A DNA stretch of 64,000 nucleotides from Echinococcus granulosus. Taxonomy: Eukaryota; Platyhelminthes; Cestoda; Cyclophyllidea; Taeniidae. Location of the stretch: NCBI RefSeq assembly GCF_000524195.1, contig NW_020170388.1, forward strand, positions 1,015,348 through 1,079,347, in the 5' to 3' direction. A program made the translations under genes and the position numbers. The notes under the pieces were generated by a model. That model was not told the DNA's origin. It made no database searches and saw nothing but the letters and a program-made list of their open reading frames with translations. Of this stretch, positions 9,700 to 22,500 are shown one piece after another. How positions within the stretch are numbered: the first letter of the stretch is position 1; each line of letters opens with the position of its first letter.

Positions 9700-11960
9700 G
9701 CACTTATCGTGATTAATAAGAACGCTGATGATTTAGTTGTTTTGTCTCTTTTCGGTCGGAGTTCTGTCACTGTTTGGGAAATCAGAATTAATAACGATGT
9801 TCATGTCGTTTCTAACTCAAATCATCAGTAAATATGCCGCTGCCGAATTCGAGTTGTTTGGGCCTTAGTAGGCGACTGATAAAAACCCACTTCTGCGATC
9901 TAAATTGTTGAGGGAAGGCTGAGTTGTATCCACTTTGTCTTACTAAGTAGGTTCTGTTTTTACCTCGCCGTAATTCTGATCCTTTATGATAAGAGCTTGT
10001 CTTTAATTCGGTTCTGTCGTCATCAAAAGGGTCTTTGTTTATTTTCCGGCCCATTTACCGGTAGCCGGAGCCAAGTATTTATCTTCTTTTCGGCAGATGT
10101 CATTCTTACCCTTAAGTAGTTTAAATCTAAATAGAACTGATGACCTCGTCCCCTTTATGGCGATTTAGATATGGAGAAGTACCATTGTTTAAGGGAGTGG
10201 TCCTTGTACCGTCTTGCATGTCTCATTTAGGCCTCAATTCCTTAGCTTTGATTGGTTGACTACTGAAGAATCATTTAGGAACGGATTTATCAAAAAAAGA
10301 AAAAGGAGACGTCTTTATTTGCCAATGCACATGAGTAAAGAAGGAACACGTGCGCACGTGGGGAGTCGATCCATTGGTTAATGGAGAACGCAGGGGACAT
10401 GGTGGTTCCTAGCCTCGTTTATTTAGAGTTCTTTATTGACCTTGATCTCAATGTAAAATAGTGCATGGAAGACACGTTTGCATTTGATACCGGTTAATCA
10501 AGAGGGAGAGCACGACTTCCAATGGGTGTTAGGGAATTTGCCATAAAGATGGAAAGTTTCAGGCATTCCCAGCACTGCATTGAAATTTACTGTGTCGGAA
10601 TACGTGCCCTTATAAGCTTTTGGATTTTATTTATACAATTGCATCTTCATTATTAGCCCTATTTGTTTCTTGGGACGCAGGAGGATGTTACTGTAGTTTA
10701 GAATCTCAGACGAGTTTTAATCCATAACCTCCAGGGCTCGGATAGACTTGTATCGAAGTGGCATAAGATGGTGATGCGGATAGTTCGTTCATTTCGTCTC
10801 ATCTGAATGAGGCCCTAAAGACTTGTCAATTGTGGTAGGTACGAGCTCTTCGAATCGCAAAGTGTGGGAGGAGTTGCACACCATTTCTATACTTAATCAA
10901 AGACGTTCACCCACAAAAATTCTTTGTTTTTAAAAGTGAAACGACTACCTTTTCTTGATTTGCCTTTTGCAAATAACCCTTCTTATCCTCTGTGAAAATC
11001 CTTCCTAATTGAAGGAAATGACGTCATTCTGTTTTTCTATCTTCCACTGGAAGTTTTATTCATCTAGAGCTTTATCACTAGCGGATGAGGTTTCTTATTT
11101 TCGATTCGGTAACCAAAGTATCTCCATAGCCTAACTTCTGCTTGTTCGCCAGGCTTAAATTTTCCTCCAAACTTTTTTTATATTGACGAAATTAAAACGA
11201 TGAACCTTGTTTGAAATTAATTACGGTTTTTTGACTTAAGGTTGTGATCCTATTTTGCACCTAGGATCCGATAAGTTTTCGCGCTTTGGCAGTGTCAATG
11301 CAGGTCTAAATCCATCAACACAAACATTTATTGAGGAAACGACTGAAATTTATGCTGAAGTACTTTTTTCTCCTATTTTCTGAAGACAAGACCTAAAATG
11401 CCTACGATCTTGATCTCTGTGAGTGCTTAGAGTTGAGAAATTTGGGCAGACAAATGCGCAATACATTAAGTACAGGCTGTTGCATTTAATCATGTCAAAA
11501 CAAGATGCCAAGAATGCCCTACTGGTGTCAACAATTAATGGGAGCTTGGGTACTTTTTTCTAGTCTCTTTAGTCCTCTTGTTCACTTAGGCCATTTTCTG
11601 TGAGAAAGAAATTTGTTGTAAACAGTCACTTTGTTCCATTTTCTGCGTATTTTAAACAAATATCTGTTTTTCTGCCAAATAACTACACTTTTGCATGCAT
11701 ACTCTTAATGTTCGCAGCTACTTGCAACATGAAGAGACATTGGGTTCTGGGTTTATAGCGAATTTTATATTTGCTTATAAGTTTTATCCTTTTCTTTGAT
11801 AATTATCTTGTGGTAGCTACACGGAACTCCAAGAAGTGGAAACTGTCAGAAGCTGCCTTTCCTGATATGGGTCTTCACAGTTTCGGCTTTTCATGGCAAA
11901 TTACCTTCTTCTAGGACGTCCTGCCTTTGTAGTCAACCGGTGAATCAAGAAATTTGTTAA
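9700..11960. other. RABIF 3' flank, no gene recognised
   Basis: Contains the RABIF 3' untranslated region of unknown length. I noticed no canonical AATAAA close to the stop. The minus-strand frame at 9812-10054 has no splice or domain support. Confidence 0.4.
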
Positions 11961-11961
11961 C

Positions 11962-12072
11962 ATGAGCTGGACCTGTCAATGCTGTCACCAGGGCTGTCCA
12001 CGACCTATCTCTGAGGAAATTATAAGGGAGTGTGATTTGGCAGGTATCCTCGTGTCCCCGTCACAACTGTAG
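11962..12072 (+). CDS. possible cysteine-rich mini-ORF or exon (tentative)
   Basis: A 36-codon frame starts at ATG 11962 and is unusually cysteine-rich: TCQCCHQGC followed by a helical-looking acidic segment and a fifth Cys. A usable donor, CAG before GTATCC, lies in frame at about 12043, so it could be a first exon ending there. The surrounding 100 bases are GC-richer than the flanks. No family recognised, and the length is compatible with chance. Confidence 0.15.
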   Translation: MSWTCQCCHQGCPRPISEEIIRECDLAGILVSPSQL

Positions 12073-15000
12073 GGACGCAAGTCCTTTCCCACGTGTCAGC
12101 CGTCTTGCTGGTCCTCTTGTTCTTGAAGTGCCATTTATTTCGGGTCATAGACAGTAGCTGCATTAATTTACTCCAATGATAAATTTTAAAGGCACGGAAT
12201 TTTAGATTTTTCAATTTCACTTAGCACAATACCTTCTTTCTTTTCCTTGTAGGGGAGAGTCGAGTGTCCAATGGGGATTTCAGTATTTTAAAATCTTCAG
12301 TTTACATCTGACTGTGCGAGTCTATTTGGTTACAAAAGTTTATTTATTTGTTTTGATAGAAGATATTAAAATTTGTACGTCGTTATTTTTTTTGTTTTTG
12401 ATGAGCATGCTGGACATTTGGGTGATTTGATCCCTGAAGGCCTATTATTGCTGGAATAATGCCTCGCTTACCCTCGTTCCATTGATTCGCGACGTTGTTC
12501 TCGAGGTTGGCGTAACACAAATTCCTCAATACAAAGTGTTATTAAATGTAAAATATTTCAGATTCCTTACGTGATGAAGGGTTTCTCTTACTAATGAAAG
12601 TGAATGTGTTAAAAAAATTTCCAAAGTTAGTACAAATTTATGCCAAATTTTGCCTCACAACTACTTATCATATCTTCCAGCAAAGACAAATTGTATGTGA
12701 GAAGGGAACACTTATTTAATGGTAAGCTCAATAAAATAATCTTAAGAACGATAGTTGACCGAAGTATTTTTTTCCTTGTCTTAGAAGATGATGCAATGTA
12801 GCGCAACTGCATTAAGGCCGCGAATGCAAGGAAATGCGTACATAAAAGGTGTAGCACTGAGTAGAACAAGAAGTATGTTGGGAAGTATAGTCGGCTATGC
12901 TTTTTGAAGGCAATACCGACAAACAAATGGACGAAACAATGCTTCCGACAGTGGATGCAATGATTGCATCTAGAAGTTGCCGAAATAGCGGTATCACAGA
13001 AGTACGCCTCACAACTGTGCGGGTTGGTGTACTAGGGATTAACACTTTTCCACATCAGTCTTTCTAGGTTAAAAGGGACATGAGGGGCATAAAATACTAT
13101 CTCTTTGATCCTTCTCCTTGTTCCCTATTTCAGATTTTGGTTTATAGATGCAAGAAAAGACAAAGCACCGGATGCAGAAGCAAAAAAGCGCACTTTTTTG
13201 TAGATTTGCACAAGAAAATTATGCTAGACTTGGTGGTGACATTTCTTTCCACTTAATGGAGAGGCTTTATTCAAAGAACGCAGTTTCTGACCTTTTTCCC
13301 CTCTACGATATTAAGGTGGTTTCTAGCATACCTTTTCCCAACAATGCTGAATTAATGGAAAATAAAGTGTAAAATACAGTCCCTTCAGTATCAATAATTG
13401 GTTGTGAATCCGTAAGGCAATTTGTCATATTCGCAGGTGAAAGATGGTAAGAGAAACTTAATGAAACAGACAAGGCAATTATTTTCATCCTCTCAGATAT
13501 AACTACCTTAAAGATTTGATCAAAACTGAATTAGAGGCAAAATTTTCGTTAATTTTCTGACAACTTTCTGTCATCAACTTTAAGTAGAAATTTATCTAAT
13601 CTCATTATCAATCTCAACTTCAATTGGATGTTTGAGCTCTATGGTGATATTGCTGTGAAATGTTTCTACTGAAACTGAGGATTGACTTCCACTTTTCTAC
13701 AGGCATCATAAAACTCCTTAAAAAGACATTAAAAGTCCTTATTCGCTTAAAGAACGTCCTTGATTTAATATTTCGCCATAGGGTATGACTGTTTTGGCGA
13801 GATGGAGTTAAGTGAATTTTTGGTGTAGAACAGCAAGGGCGTGTCTTCATATGTTTTGTTCTTGGGGTAGAATGGAAACAGGGAATGATTCCTTCTTGCG
13901 ACATAAGCTCACGCTAAAGCTCATATTGAAAAATTTACGAATGCCAGTGGCATGACGTGATTATGGACGTTATTTTTTCATTAAAACTGCGAATTTAACC
14001 CTTTCGTGAGATGTAAGGCCAATTAACAAGCAACCTTCAGCTGGCTTTCCTTGATTGGTCAACTTGCAATACACACATTTTGCAAAATTTATCTCCAAAT
14101 TAAACACATACCTTAAGAACTTTTCAGCAAGACTATGTTTAAGTAAAATTAAAAAGAGTCTTTTTTCAACTCAAGGCTTATATAGACAATTATATTCATG
14201 GATTCGTGTAAGTTATAACGTTGGATGCCACACATGGATCATACGATGCAGACATCCTCATATAAATTTTGTAAATGGCTCCATGAGGAACGTTTAACCG
14301 TTATATTACAAACCATGGGAATGTAGTTTTGCCGGAAATGGATGTGGTCATAGTGTTAACACTATTGCGTCTCGGGTACGTAGATTGTTTAAGCTTGGTT
14401 TGAAGTAAAATAACCCGAGAGTGTCCTTCATCTGTAGTGGGATGAAATTTCGCTACTATTGATGCAGTACTTGAGTTCTCAATCAGGACGCTTCAAGATT
14501 TGCAAGCTCGGATAGAATTTGTAATAAACGTCTAGAGGAGTAACAGATTGTTAAAATGGATGCCATTAACCTAACCCCGTGACATCAAGATGGTAATCAA
14601 ACTGTTATAATTCATTACTCCTTTAGCGCAACATGTAAGGGGAACTTTACTAAGTTCTGGCGCACATCAAAGACGCAAATGATAAATCACCGTCATTCAA
14701 AGTGTCATTTGTGACATAGGAATTAAATACTCTTGTCCAGTTTTGTTTATCTGATTACTTACTAGGACTGTTTCATTTAAAAGGAAGTTCTATATTGTTT
14801 TGGAAGAGAATGGATGGCCTGACGTCAGTAAGCATACCTATTTTGGCTATTTAGTTTTCTGGCACATATATATTATGGAGACGTGTGAAAATGAAAGTAA
14901 ACTGGTTTTACTTACACCCACGTTTTTCTCACGGAAATTTTGCAGCATTATTCTTATTAACAAAATGTACGATTTGGCAAAATTATAACCATTGGAAAAT

Positions 15001-15200
15001 TGGGCCAAATTTACCACAAGATAACTATCAAAATGTGCCTGTAAATTCATTGTCACTCAGGGCTTTACATGATGAAATATAAATAAAAAGGGCAAGAAGT
15101 ATTATAACATAAAAGGCAAACAGTACAAATAATCCAAAATTATAGATTCGCATGTTCAATTCTGTAAAAGTTTTCCACTGTGCACAAAAATATTTATTCA
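12073..15200. other. no gene recognised; weak open frames only
   Basis: A + strand frame of about 55 codons around 12890-13070 is GC-richer than its flanks but has a poor acceptor. A + frame at 13148-13372 follows a CTATTTCAG acceptor but is AT-rich and unrecognised. Neither is supported enough to call. Confidence 0.35.
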
Positions 15201-15210
15201 AGTAACTAAT

Positions 15211-15390
15211 TTAGTTAAATAATGATTTTTTAGGCCTCCGTTTTAGTTTCTTAGACTCTGAAAGCTCCATATTGTGCTCCCCCTGAGTGGGACGGCACTC
15301 AGGCCGTGCCGTTAACCGTCCAGCCTTTCTGTACATGGGCAGTACATTTCCTGGCTTGGTGCTAATACCTCGTTCGTCTTCCGGGCGGAT
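15211..15390 (-). CDS. candidate C-terminal exon, or shadow of a + strand exon
   Basis: A 59-codon minus-strand frame ends with a strongly basic tail (KKLKRRPKK) just before its stop, resembling a nuclear-localisation-type C-terminus. It has no good acceptor: the only AG after the upstream in-frame TAA is CCCGGAAG. The + strand of the same island also has a 36-codon frame (15255-15365) right after a strong acceptor (GTTTCTTAG), with residues such as CAPPEWDGTQAVPLTV. Only one of the two is likely to be real. The segment is the GC-richest in its neighbourhood. Confidence 0.22.
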   Translation of the reverse strand: MRPEDERGISTKPGNVLPMYRKAGRLTARPECRPTQGEHNMELSESKKLKRRPKKSLFN

Positions 15391-15398
15391 TTAAGGTA

Positions 15399-15563
15399 TC
15401 AAGTGTTAAATCCCATACTTGATATCGTTTGAAAACACCTTATACAGCCACTCATACGGTTAAGTAAATATGGCTCATCAGGCCTTTGAACACGTAAAAG
15501 TTCAGGTGCAAGGAATGCTGTATGCACGCATGGATGTAAAAGCCAAGGAAAGGATGGTGGAAC
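15399..15563 (-). CDS. candidate terminal exon, unknown product
   Basis: After a CCACAG acceptor on the minus strand, 54 codons are open to a TGA. They begin VPPSFPWLLHP and are rich in Pro, Leu and Cys. It lies just upstream, in minus orientation, of the basic-tailed frame at 15211-15390, and a GTATGA donor inside it could join the two in phase. This is unproven. Confidence 0.2.
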   Translation of the reverse strand, partial: VPPSFPWLLHPCVHTAFLAPELLRVQRPDEPYLLNRMSGCIRCFQTISSMGFNT

Positions 15564-16678
15564 CTGTGGTGATTTAAGAGCTCGGATGATTAAATAGGCT
15601 TTAAACAAAAATCCTTTTTCATCGCGGTAATACTACTTCTTAATAAGGAGAAATTGGCACCCGGGGAGGTTATATTTTATTCATATTTTATAAAGAAATT
15701 TACGCGAATTAACTAGGCTACGATCAACTTCTATTTCCTTTATTTCATCCATGGTTCTGCCCATTTTATTTCTGGTAAAGCAGCTAAAAGCATTCACAAT
15801 ATCATAATAAACGTACAAGAAATTTCTCATGTAATCCTTTCAAACTATATTCCTTGTAATGACACGCAGTTCAAATCTCATTATTCGACAGAATATAAAA
15901 ACACGTGTTCGTAAAAATGGTGTAAAATATCAGATAATGAAGTGATAATACTTAGAAGTGAATAAAATTACTCGCAACTCTGATATTTGGAACAAGGGTA
16001 TCCTAAATTTAAACAATGAAAGCTTTTAAGGCCTAGCCTTAAGTTAAATAGCTCATATTGCATGAAATTGGGGCTATCTCATCTGGTGGTCAGTTTGACC
16101 GAAAAATAAGCACCAAATGACATCCAAACCCTCTTTTACTTACTTTTTACAAAAATTATAATGATGTTTTACAAAATTTGCAATAAATTTTCTCTTCCTA
16201 GGTGGCATGCACTTGACCTATTTCAGTTTGAAAGCACAGTAAATACTGTCATAGCTCCAAGCGTAAGCCAGGGATACTAGTGCAATAAAACATTTGTAAA
16301 GGAACTGAATTCTGCCTAAAATATAAAAAATATACTTACCCAAAACTTCATTTATCTTTTCTTATCATGGCTGGTGAGTGATGAGCTAATTTGATACAAG
16401 ATAGTTCAGGTTAAAGGCAGTGGACTGGTGCTATAGGTTCATCTGTCATAATACAGGAGAGTTGTGGGGTAAAAAGACAAATATGATTTTAAGTGACAAA
16501 GAATGTTATTAGACTTTATGGTATGATTGTATAATAACAAAGAACACTTGCAATAATATTGTGTGACTTATAACTACAAAAGCAAGGTTCAAAAGGCTAC
16601 CTTAACAATAAATAAGATGCCAATGGTAACATAATTTTCTTTCAGTTAACTTTTGACTTTCTAAATTTACCCATATCA

Positions 16679-16684
16679 TTTATT
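16679..16684 (-). terminator. possible polyadenylation signal for the 16988-23532 exon chain
   Basis: AATAAA on the minus strand, about 300 nt downstream of the stop of the candidate terminal exon. The hexamer is common in AT-rich DNA, so this has weight only if the exon chain is real. Confidence 0.15.
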
Positions 16685-16987
16685 GCACAACAATAATTTA
16701 AATTAAGCGAATTTTTGTTCTTTTGACGCAAAATATAAACGTGTGGTCTAATCACACCAACTGTTCAAAATTAATGCGCGACTCTCTGTGCACGATTCAA
16801 TAAAATTTGCCCTTTTTTGTCAACTCGGCAGCGCAAAATTTGTTAACTTTCCCATCCCTTTCCTTCTTTTTCACATTTCTCTCAAAGAGCCAATTTGAAT
16901 TTGACGCTTTCTGATGCCGTACTTCCTGGTGCCAAACTTGTCCCCCTAATTTAATTAACCGCATCTTTTCCAAACAGACAAAAACTT

Positions 16988-17060
16988 CTAGCTCATCCTT
17001 CTTTTGGCCTGAGTCCTTATCACTCGGCAACCGCCGCTGCCGACACTTTGCTTCTTTGGA
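16988..17060 (-). CDS. candidate terminal exon of an unknown minus-strand gene
   Basis: It begins after a TTTGACAG acceptor, enters in phase 2 (matching the 17748-17814 exon) and runs 24 codons to TAG. It encodes a Gly/Ser stretch and then a basic C-terminus (VIRTQAKRRMS). An overlapping minus-strand frame at 16797-17060 (88 codons, Lys/Glu-rich) uses the same acceptor in another phase, so the choice between them rests on phase alone. Confidence 0.25.
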
Positions 17061-17747
17061 CTGTCAAAGTTCATTTTCTACACCTAAAGAGCACTGGTGA
17101 AAATTATGCTGATATTAAAAATAAAGCTTTATTCTGTATCAAAAGGCTCATCAAAGTTTGTCAATTAACGAAGATTTCAAAGGATGGATAATTTGCTTGA
17201 GAATCATCACAAATATCTCACGTCCTTTTGCAGAACCTGGCTTACAACCTTTCCGAACTAGCAAAACTTATAGTGGTTTAATCAAGTAGCTCACAAACGT
17301 GGGATAACTATGAAGAAAGTTTGTAATTATTCACAATTATGTTGTTCCAAGCTCTAAAATCACAAATGAAATGTCATAGCACAAAATATCTAAATTATTA
17401 GGAAGGCTTTTACATATGGCTTATAGACCTACTCCCCTTATCCATAGGTAAGGAAAGTTTCATTTTAGTGGACGTGTCTCATTTAACTGATGAGATGCCC
17501 AAGAAGATCTGAACTGAAATCATTCATCCATGTCAAACTGCTTGTGAACCTGAAGAGCGTTTTTTTACCAATTTATATCACATTAATACAGCCTAAACAA
17601 AATTTAACAAGTTGAAAAAGGTTAAAGAGCTGGTAAATTTACCAAGATAAATCAAATTAATGAGGAATGGAGGAGAAGTTGATAAACTTTTAATGAAGGC
17701 AAAACTTTTAAAATAATGTTTGTACGCAACTAGAAATTAATACATAC

Positions 17748-17814
17748 CTCCAGCTTAATTGTTTTATGTGCTCTACAAAACTGAAATGGCTGGTGTCTTC
17801 ATGGTTGAAATGTT
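17748..17814 (-). CDS. candidate internal exon with strong splice sites
   Basis: This 67-nt exon has the best splice signals of the unassigned islands: a long pyrimidine tract ending TTTCTGCAG at its 5' end and GGAG before GTATGT at its 3' end. Only one frame is open, coding HFNHEDTSHFSFVEHIKQL. It enters in phase 1 and leaves in phase 2. The preceding candidate exon (19461-19561) ends in phase 1, and the joined codon is GAA (Glu). I do not recognise the protein. Confidence 0.38.
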
Positions 17815-18363
17815 CTGCAGAAACAAATAATGCAGGTAGGCGAACAAGAGACAAGTAGATAGATTTTTTTCTGACAGAGAGAGTGAGAGAGTACAATGAC
17901 CGCATCAGTTATAAAGGAAGTCCATTAGCAGGCTGAGATTTACATAACTCCATGCCATTACTGACAGCTGCATATAATGATGCCTGGCAGAAAAGACTAG
18001 ATGTGCTTCTTCCTTCTCCCTCTCCATCTCCTGTGGTTCTCTAATTAACACACTCGTATTAGTGCTTTTAGAATATCTTTTGGACCTGTTTACGCATCCA
18101 AGGTGAATAAAAATGACACGATATGATTACTTTCTAATTGAACACAAAGAAAACACCCCGAATCGAGTTTCTTATGTAAAGAAAGTGGTTTAGTTTAAGA
18201 GGATTCTTGTGCCCATTTCTTGAGCACTCTTCCTATCAGTACTGCGACTACTACGGCTGAGCCATCTTATGACAGTCTGCTTCGACCCTCTTTTACCCCT
18301 TCCGTGTTGGTTATAACCACCAAAATCCCTTGTCTTTTCGAAATTGCAAATATCCGTACTTAC

Positions 18364-18520
18364 GACTATTATCCGCACTTAGGATTCGTATATTTTGCAA
18401 CCAGCCAAAAGAATGTTTAAGGAACTGATTACCAAGCCCCAGATCACGGATGTATCCACCACAGCGAGAATGGTCATTGATGTATAGGCACATGACAAGG
18501 CGATCCTCAAATGTTTCCAT
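18364..18520 (-). CDS. candidate exon, alternative frames (tentative)
   Basis: A minus-strand frame from an ATG at 18520 is open for 52 codons up to a GTAAGT donor (plus-strand ACTTAC at 18358-18363) and ends in phase 1. A second frame over the same bases is hydrophobic and reads like a membrane segment. No acceptor fits the first frame, because a TGA precedes the ATG directly. It could be a first exon. It does not fit by phase into the neighbouring chain. Confidence 0.18.
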
Positions 18521-18813
18521 TCAAGCGCCTTACTAGTGAGCAGACAAGCATTCCCTTATTACCTTATACTGTGCTTGTAGTCTTCGTCATAATTCTTGCG
18601 CCTTTGTATACAGGAAATGTCACCACTACACGCTCTTTCTTGCAAGCGCCTACACTGTTGTCTAGCAACTTGATTAACGGTGTCTGAACTGAGATGAGCC
18701 ATAATATATGTGATGTGCATAAATTTAATGTTTATAAACATAACATTAAATGAAGACCATCTTCAATGCAATTAGGATCTTAATTTACCAAACATAAGAT
18801 TAATTTGCGTCAC

Positions 18814-18913
18814 NNNNNNNNNNNNNNNNNNNNNNNNNNNNNNNNNNNNNNNNNNNNNNNNNNNNNNNNNNNNNNNNNNNNNNNNNNNNNNNNNNNNNNN
18901 NNNNNNNNNNNNN
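18814..18913. other. assembly gap (100 N)
   Basis: A run of exactly 100 N, the usual placeholder for a scaffold join of unknown size. Distances across it cannot be trusted. It lies inside the putative intron between the 19461 and 17814 exons. Confidence 0.99.
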
Positions 18914-19460
18914 ATGAATAAAATTTAATAGGATTAGTGCCATTGAGCAAATTTTGTTGCTTTTTAATTCACCTCTTTCGGTAAGTGCGGCCTCTTTATT
19001 TTTTTAGTCAAGTACCAAAGCATGATTTTACTTGTTAGGCACCAGGCTGTTTGTTGAAGTTTTAATGAATGACAACATATGTGGAATTCCAAATCCTTGT
19101 ATTGTTTTAAGCAGATTTCTGTTAAAATCAGATACCTTGCCTTATGTCTTTTTAGATGGAAGTGAGTACTAAAAAAATAAGGCTAAATTACATATCTTTC
19201 TATCTTCCATTTGTTTTAATAAGGGTGAACTATATCAACACTGGTGAAAATTATACTCACCCATCTACTCATTGGAGATTTCAAGGACCAAAATATTTTT
19301 CTAATCTAGCTTACTCGAGACCTGCTTCCATTTGCGATTACACATAGTTGAATTATGCTGCAATATGTGCTTTTTTATTGTGCCTTTTAGGCGAGATGCC
19401 GTCAGTAATTTAAACCTCGTATCGGATTGGCCGCTGTCGACCTTCGGGAAAGAAACGTAC

Positions 19461-19561
19461 CATAAACACGCATAGTCGTGATACTTGTACCCCTTTCATT
19501 ACCACTATCCACTAAAGCATGTCCTCGACTAAGCCATCTGCTCTTTATAAGGGTATGATAG
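19461..19561 (-). CDS. candidate internal exon with strong splice sites
   Basis: On the minus strand a very pyrimidine-rich acceptor (TTTTCCTCCTCCAACTCAG) opens a 101-nt exon that ends TATG before GTACGT. One frame is open and gives 33 codons, including SRWLSRGHALVDSGNERG. It enters in phase 2 and leaves in phase 1, compatible with the candidate exons on both sides (23401-23532 and 17748-17814). No family recognised. Confidence 0.35.
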
Positions 19562-22500
19562 CTGAGTTGGAGGAGGAAAATACTAAGACTATTGCAATGC
19601 AATATGCATTTTCTCATAATTAGAAAGTTTTTACCCGAAACAACGGAGACTTGCTTCATAGGACATTAGAAATACAAAATTGTCATAAATATTGCTAATG
19701 ATTTTTCCTGCAGTAACAAGTACTTACTTCAAGTGCTCCATATCTAGTCACTTTAATGATACACAAAGGAAAAGATGAAGCATAGGGATACAAAATAGAT
19801 ATGTACTGATTTACCTTGCAGAAATTTACAGCCCTTTCTCTCGCTAACTCATTTTCAAATAGGGACTTGTAATTTTAAAAAGCACTATTGTCTGCCAATG
19901 GTGAAAAGAATAGTTTTGGCTCCCTTAGTCGACACTGATAGATTTATTTCATCAAAAACTTTAATAACAATTGCTTATATATTCATTCTAAATGCTCAAG
20001 AAACTCCTTGGATTGCTTCTGGCTTTTACTACTAGATTTATTCGAAATTTATTTTTTAGAAATGATTAGTTTTGACATAGGGTAAAAAAGGAATTTCGCA
20101 GAATTTGTCATGACAATTTATGCTTTGTATCCTTTTGTGGTATTTTATGAGCCCTAGATGGCGACCACTTATTATTGAAAATTCAGAACACTGTGACAAA
20201 CTTTTCCGAACCCTTTATTTTGAAGTCAAATTTGTTCTCACACGCCCCTTGCAATGCTTCACAGTTACAATTTCCCATGACAACGAATTCTTTTTTTTAA
20301 AGTAAATTTATTTTGGCCTCCCATGGACTTAGTTGACAGCGGAGTATTTTTGCAAACTTGAGACATTGCTGTTTTGGATTAATCGGAGCCAAAATGTGTC
20401 CTAACTTAACACAGTAGTATTAAGACGCAAAAACTGTGTAGAATCAGTTCAAAAAGCTCAAGCCACTCATTTTGTATTAATGCAATTGCAAAATATCATT
20501 CCCAACACAAAGAATTTGTAAAAAATATAAAATGAATGTTTCTTTTAAAGTTTTGGTAATATGTGGTCTTACAAGAATTTAGCGTGAACCGAGACTAAAT
20601 AATGAACTGCCTAAAACAGCATGACACCCTTTCGGTAACTATTATATTCTAATCTATTTACGTCACTTACCAAGATGTGTAGTTAGATGGATAACGGAGT
20701 AAATGGCAGTATTTCACAGATTTACACAAAATCGCCAAATAATAAGCATATAATTTGTCAAAAAGGCAAGAGCTTTGAAAATTTGCAATTCAAAATTCAC
20801 TCTTTATCCATTAAGTGCCTGTCAGATTCATTTTCGAAGAATTTTAAATGATATAGTTAAATTCCAGTGCTTGGATATGTGCATATGTAAAGATGGGTGT
20901 ACAAATTCCGGTTAATTTTTCTGTTCTTAATTAAAGAGAGCCATCGTAACAGAAACAGAATAGGTCTTAGTTCTAAGCATTCTTATAAATCATCTCCAAT
21001 AAATTTGTTTGGATTCTTACGGCTTTTATTTAACTATGGTATTCACTATATATTACTAATTCAGGCAGCACTAATCCACATAATTAAGAAAAGTCAAACT
21101 TTAAAGGCATGAGCAGTAATAAATGCTAAATTAAATGATGTAAATCCTGCTGCGGGCTTTGGTGAAGGAGCCGGGCAATAAAGCGCTTTATACGAACAAA
21201 TTTGGCAATTACCGGACGTCAATTTCTTAAGCTGTAAAAGCTTTTAAAAGTATTAGGCAAAGAAATTTACGATTATTTGACCCATTAACCTTCAATAATT
21301 AACCTTCTATAATTTTGTCCCCATACATGTAAATATTCACGGTGTACATAAAACAAATATTTTTGAATAAGCCTTTAATTGCTAAATTTTGGCTTTTCAA
21401 AGGAGTATTAAAACCAAAAGGGAAAAAACGAATAAAAATAGCTCAAAATGGGAGGCTGTCTTTTTGTATAGCAGAATGATGGAACCTTATTTCCTATTTT
21501 TTTTCCTCCTTCGTCCAAAAGAACTCCTGGGTAACGCCACCAGCAGCCGCATATCTTGCAAATAAAAGGAGAACTTTTAATAAAGCTTAAACTATACCTG
21601 GGAGAACGTTAGCTTTAACTTCAGGCCAAGAGAGTAGGTCTAGTGTCATAACTATAAAAGTATTAAATTTTTAATGCATTTTTATATTCAATCTTTTATA
21701 TGTACACCTGACTTTTTCACAACGGAATAAGTAGATCTTAGAAGGCCATGTTACATTTTCTTTATTCAAAAGACAGTCACAATCAGACGGATTATTCAAT
21801 GGAAACTGACTATAAATTACTTAAAAATGTGCGTCAAATGGTTCAAAAAAACTTAAATCTCTACAAAATTGCGAAAAATGTTTGAAATGGTAGCACTATT
21901 TGAGAAAGCATACTAATAACAAGTGAAGCAGCAGCATTTTGACCAGAATTTGTGAATGACCCAGTCAAACACTAGGGAACTAAGGCGTTTTACCATACTA
22001 GTTGCGCTATAAGATTTTAAGAAAAACCACATCTGCGTTTGCGTTGGTTACGCTTTTTCCCATTGTCAAAAGCCACAGGTAGAAAAAACTGCTGTCCCTA
22101 TTTGTTTATTATCTTGTCAGGGAGTTAAACAGAATCATTTTGTACACTAAAGCACAAATGGATCCAAAGTGCACAAGTAGATCAAATTTGAACGTCGAAT
22201 TTCTTTCCTAAAATTTGAGTTGCATTTCGCTTTCTATGGTATTTTCGTATTTTTCGAATATTTTCTCAAATTGATATCGCAGAAAACGACGGTCCAATAA
22301 AGAGATTACACATGCAGTCTATTGGACAGGATGCTTGATTTTACAAGAGGAATTACAGCGACAATTTTTTTAGAATGATCAGTGTACGCTAGGGCAAGGT
22401 GGTATCAGGGGATCAGTCTCCCAAGCCACTTAAGCTATCGAACTATCAAATGGTTTACTCTATTGCTACCAACTAATTTGACTCCATTAAATAAACTTTC

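Noticed and set aside
10840..10870. TTCGAATC motif as a tRNA T-arm
   Set aside because: No cloverleaf could be drawn around it: acceptor and anticodon stems are absent.
12627..13045. Two overlapping minus-strand frames (up to 99 codons)
   Set aside because: Composition is Phe/Leu/Ser-rich, as expected from AT-rich noncoding DNA; no splice support and mutually exclusive frames.
16315..16345. Minus-strand GTAAGT...TTTTAG as a complete intron
   Set aside because: Only about 24 nt long, and the upstream sequence has stops in the relevant frames.
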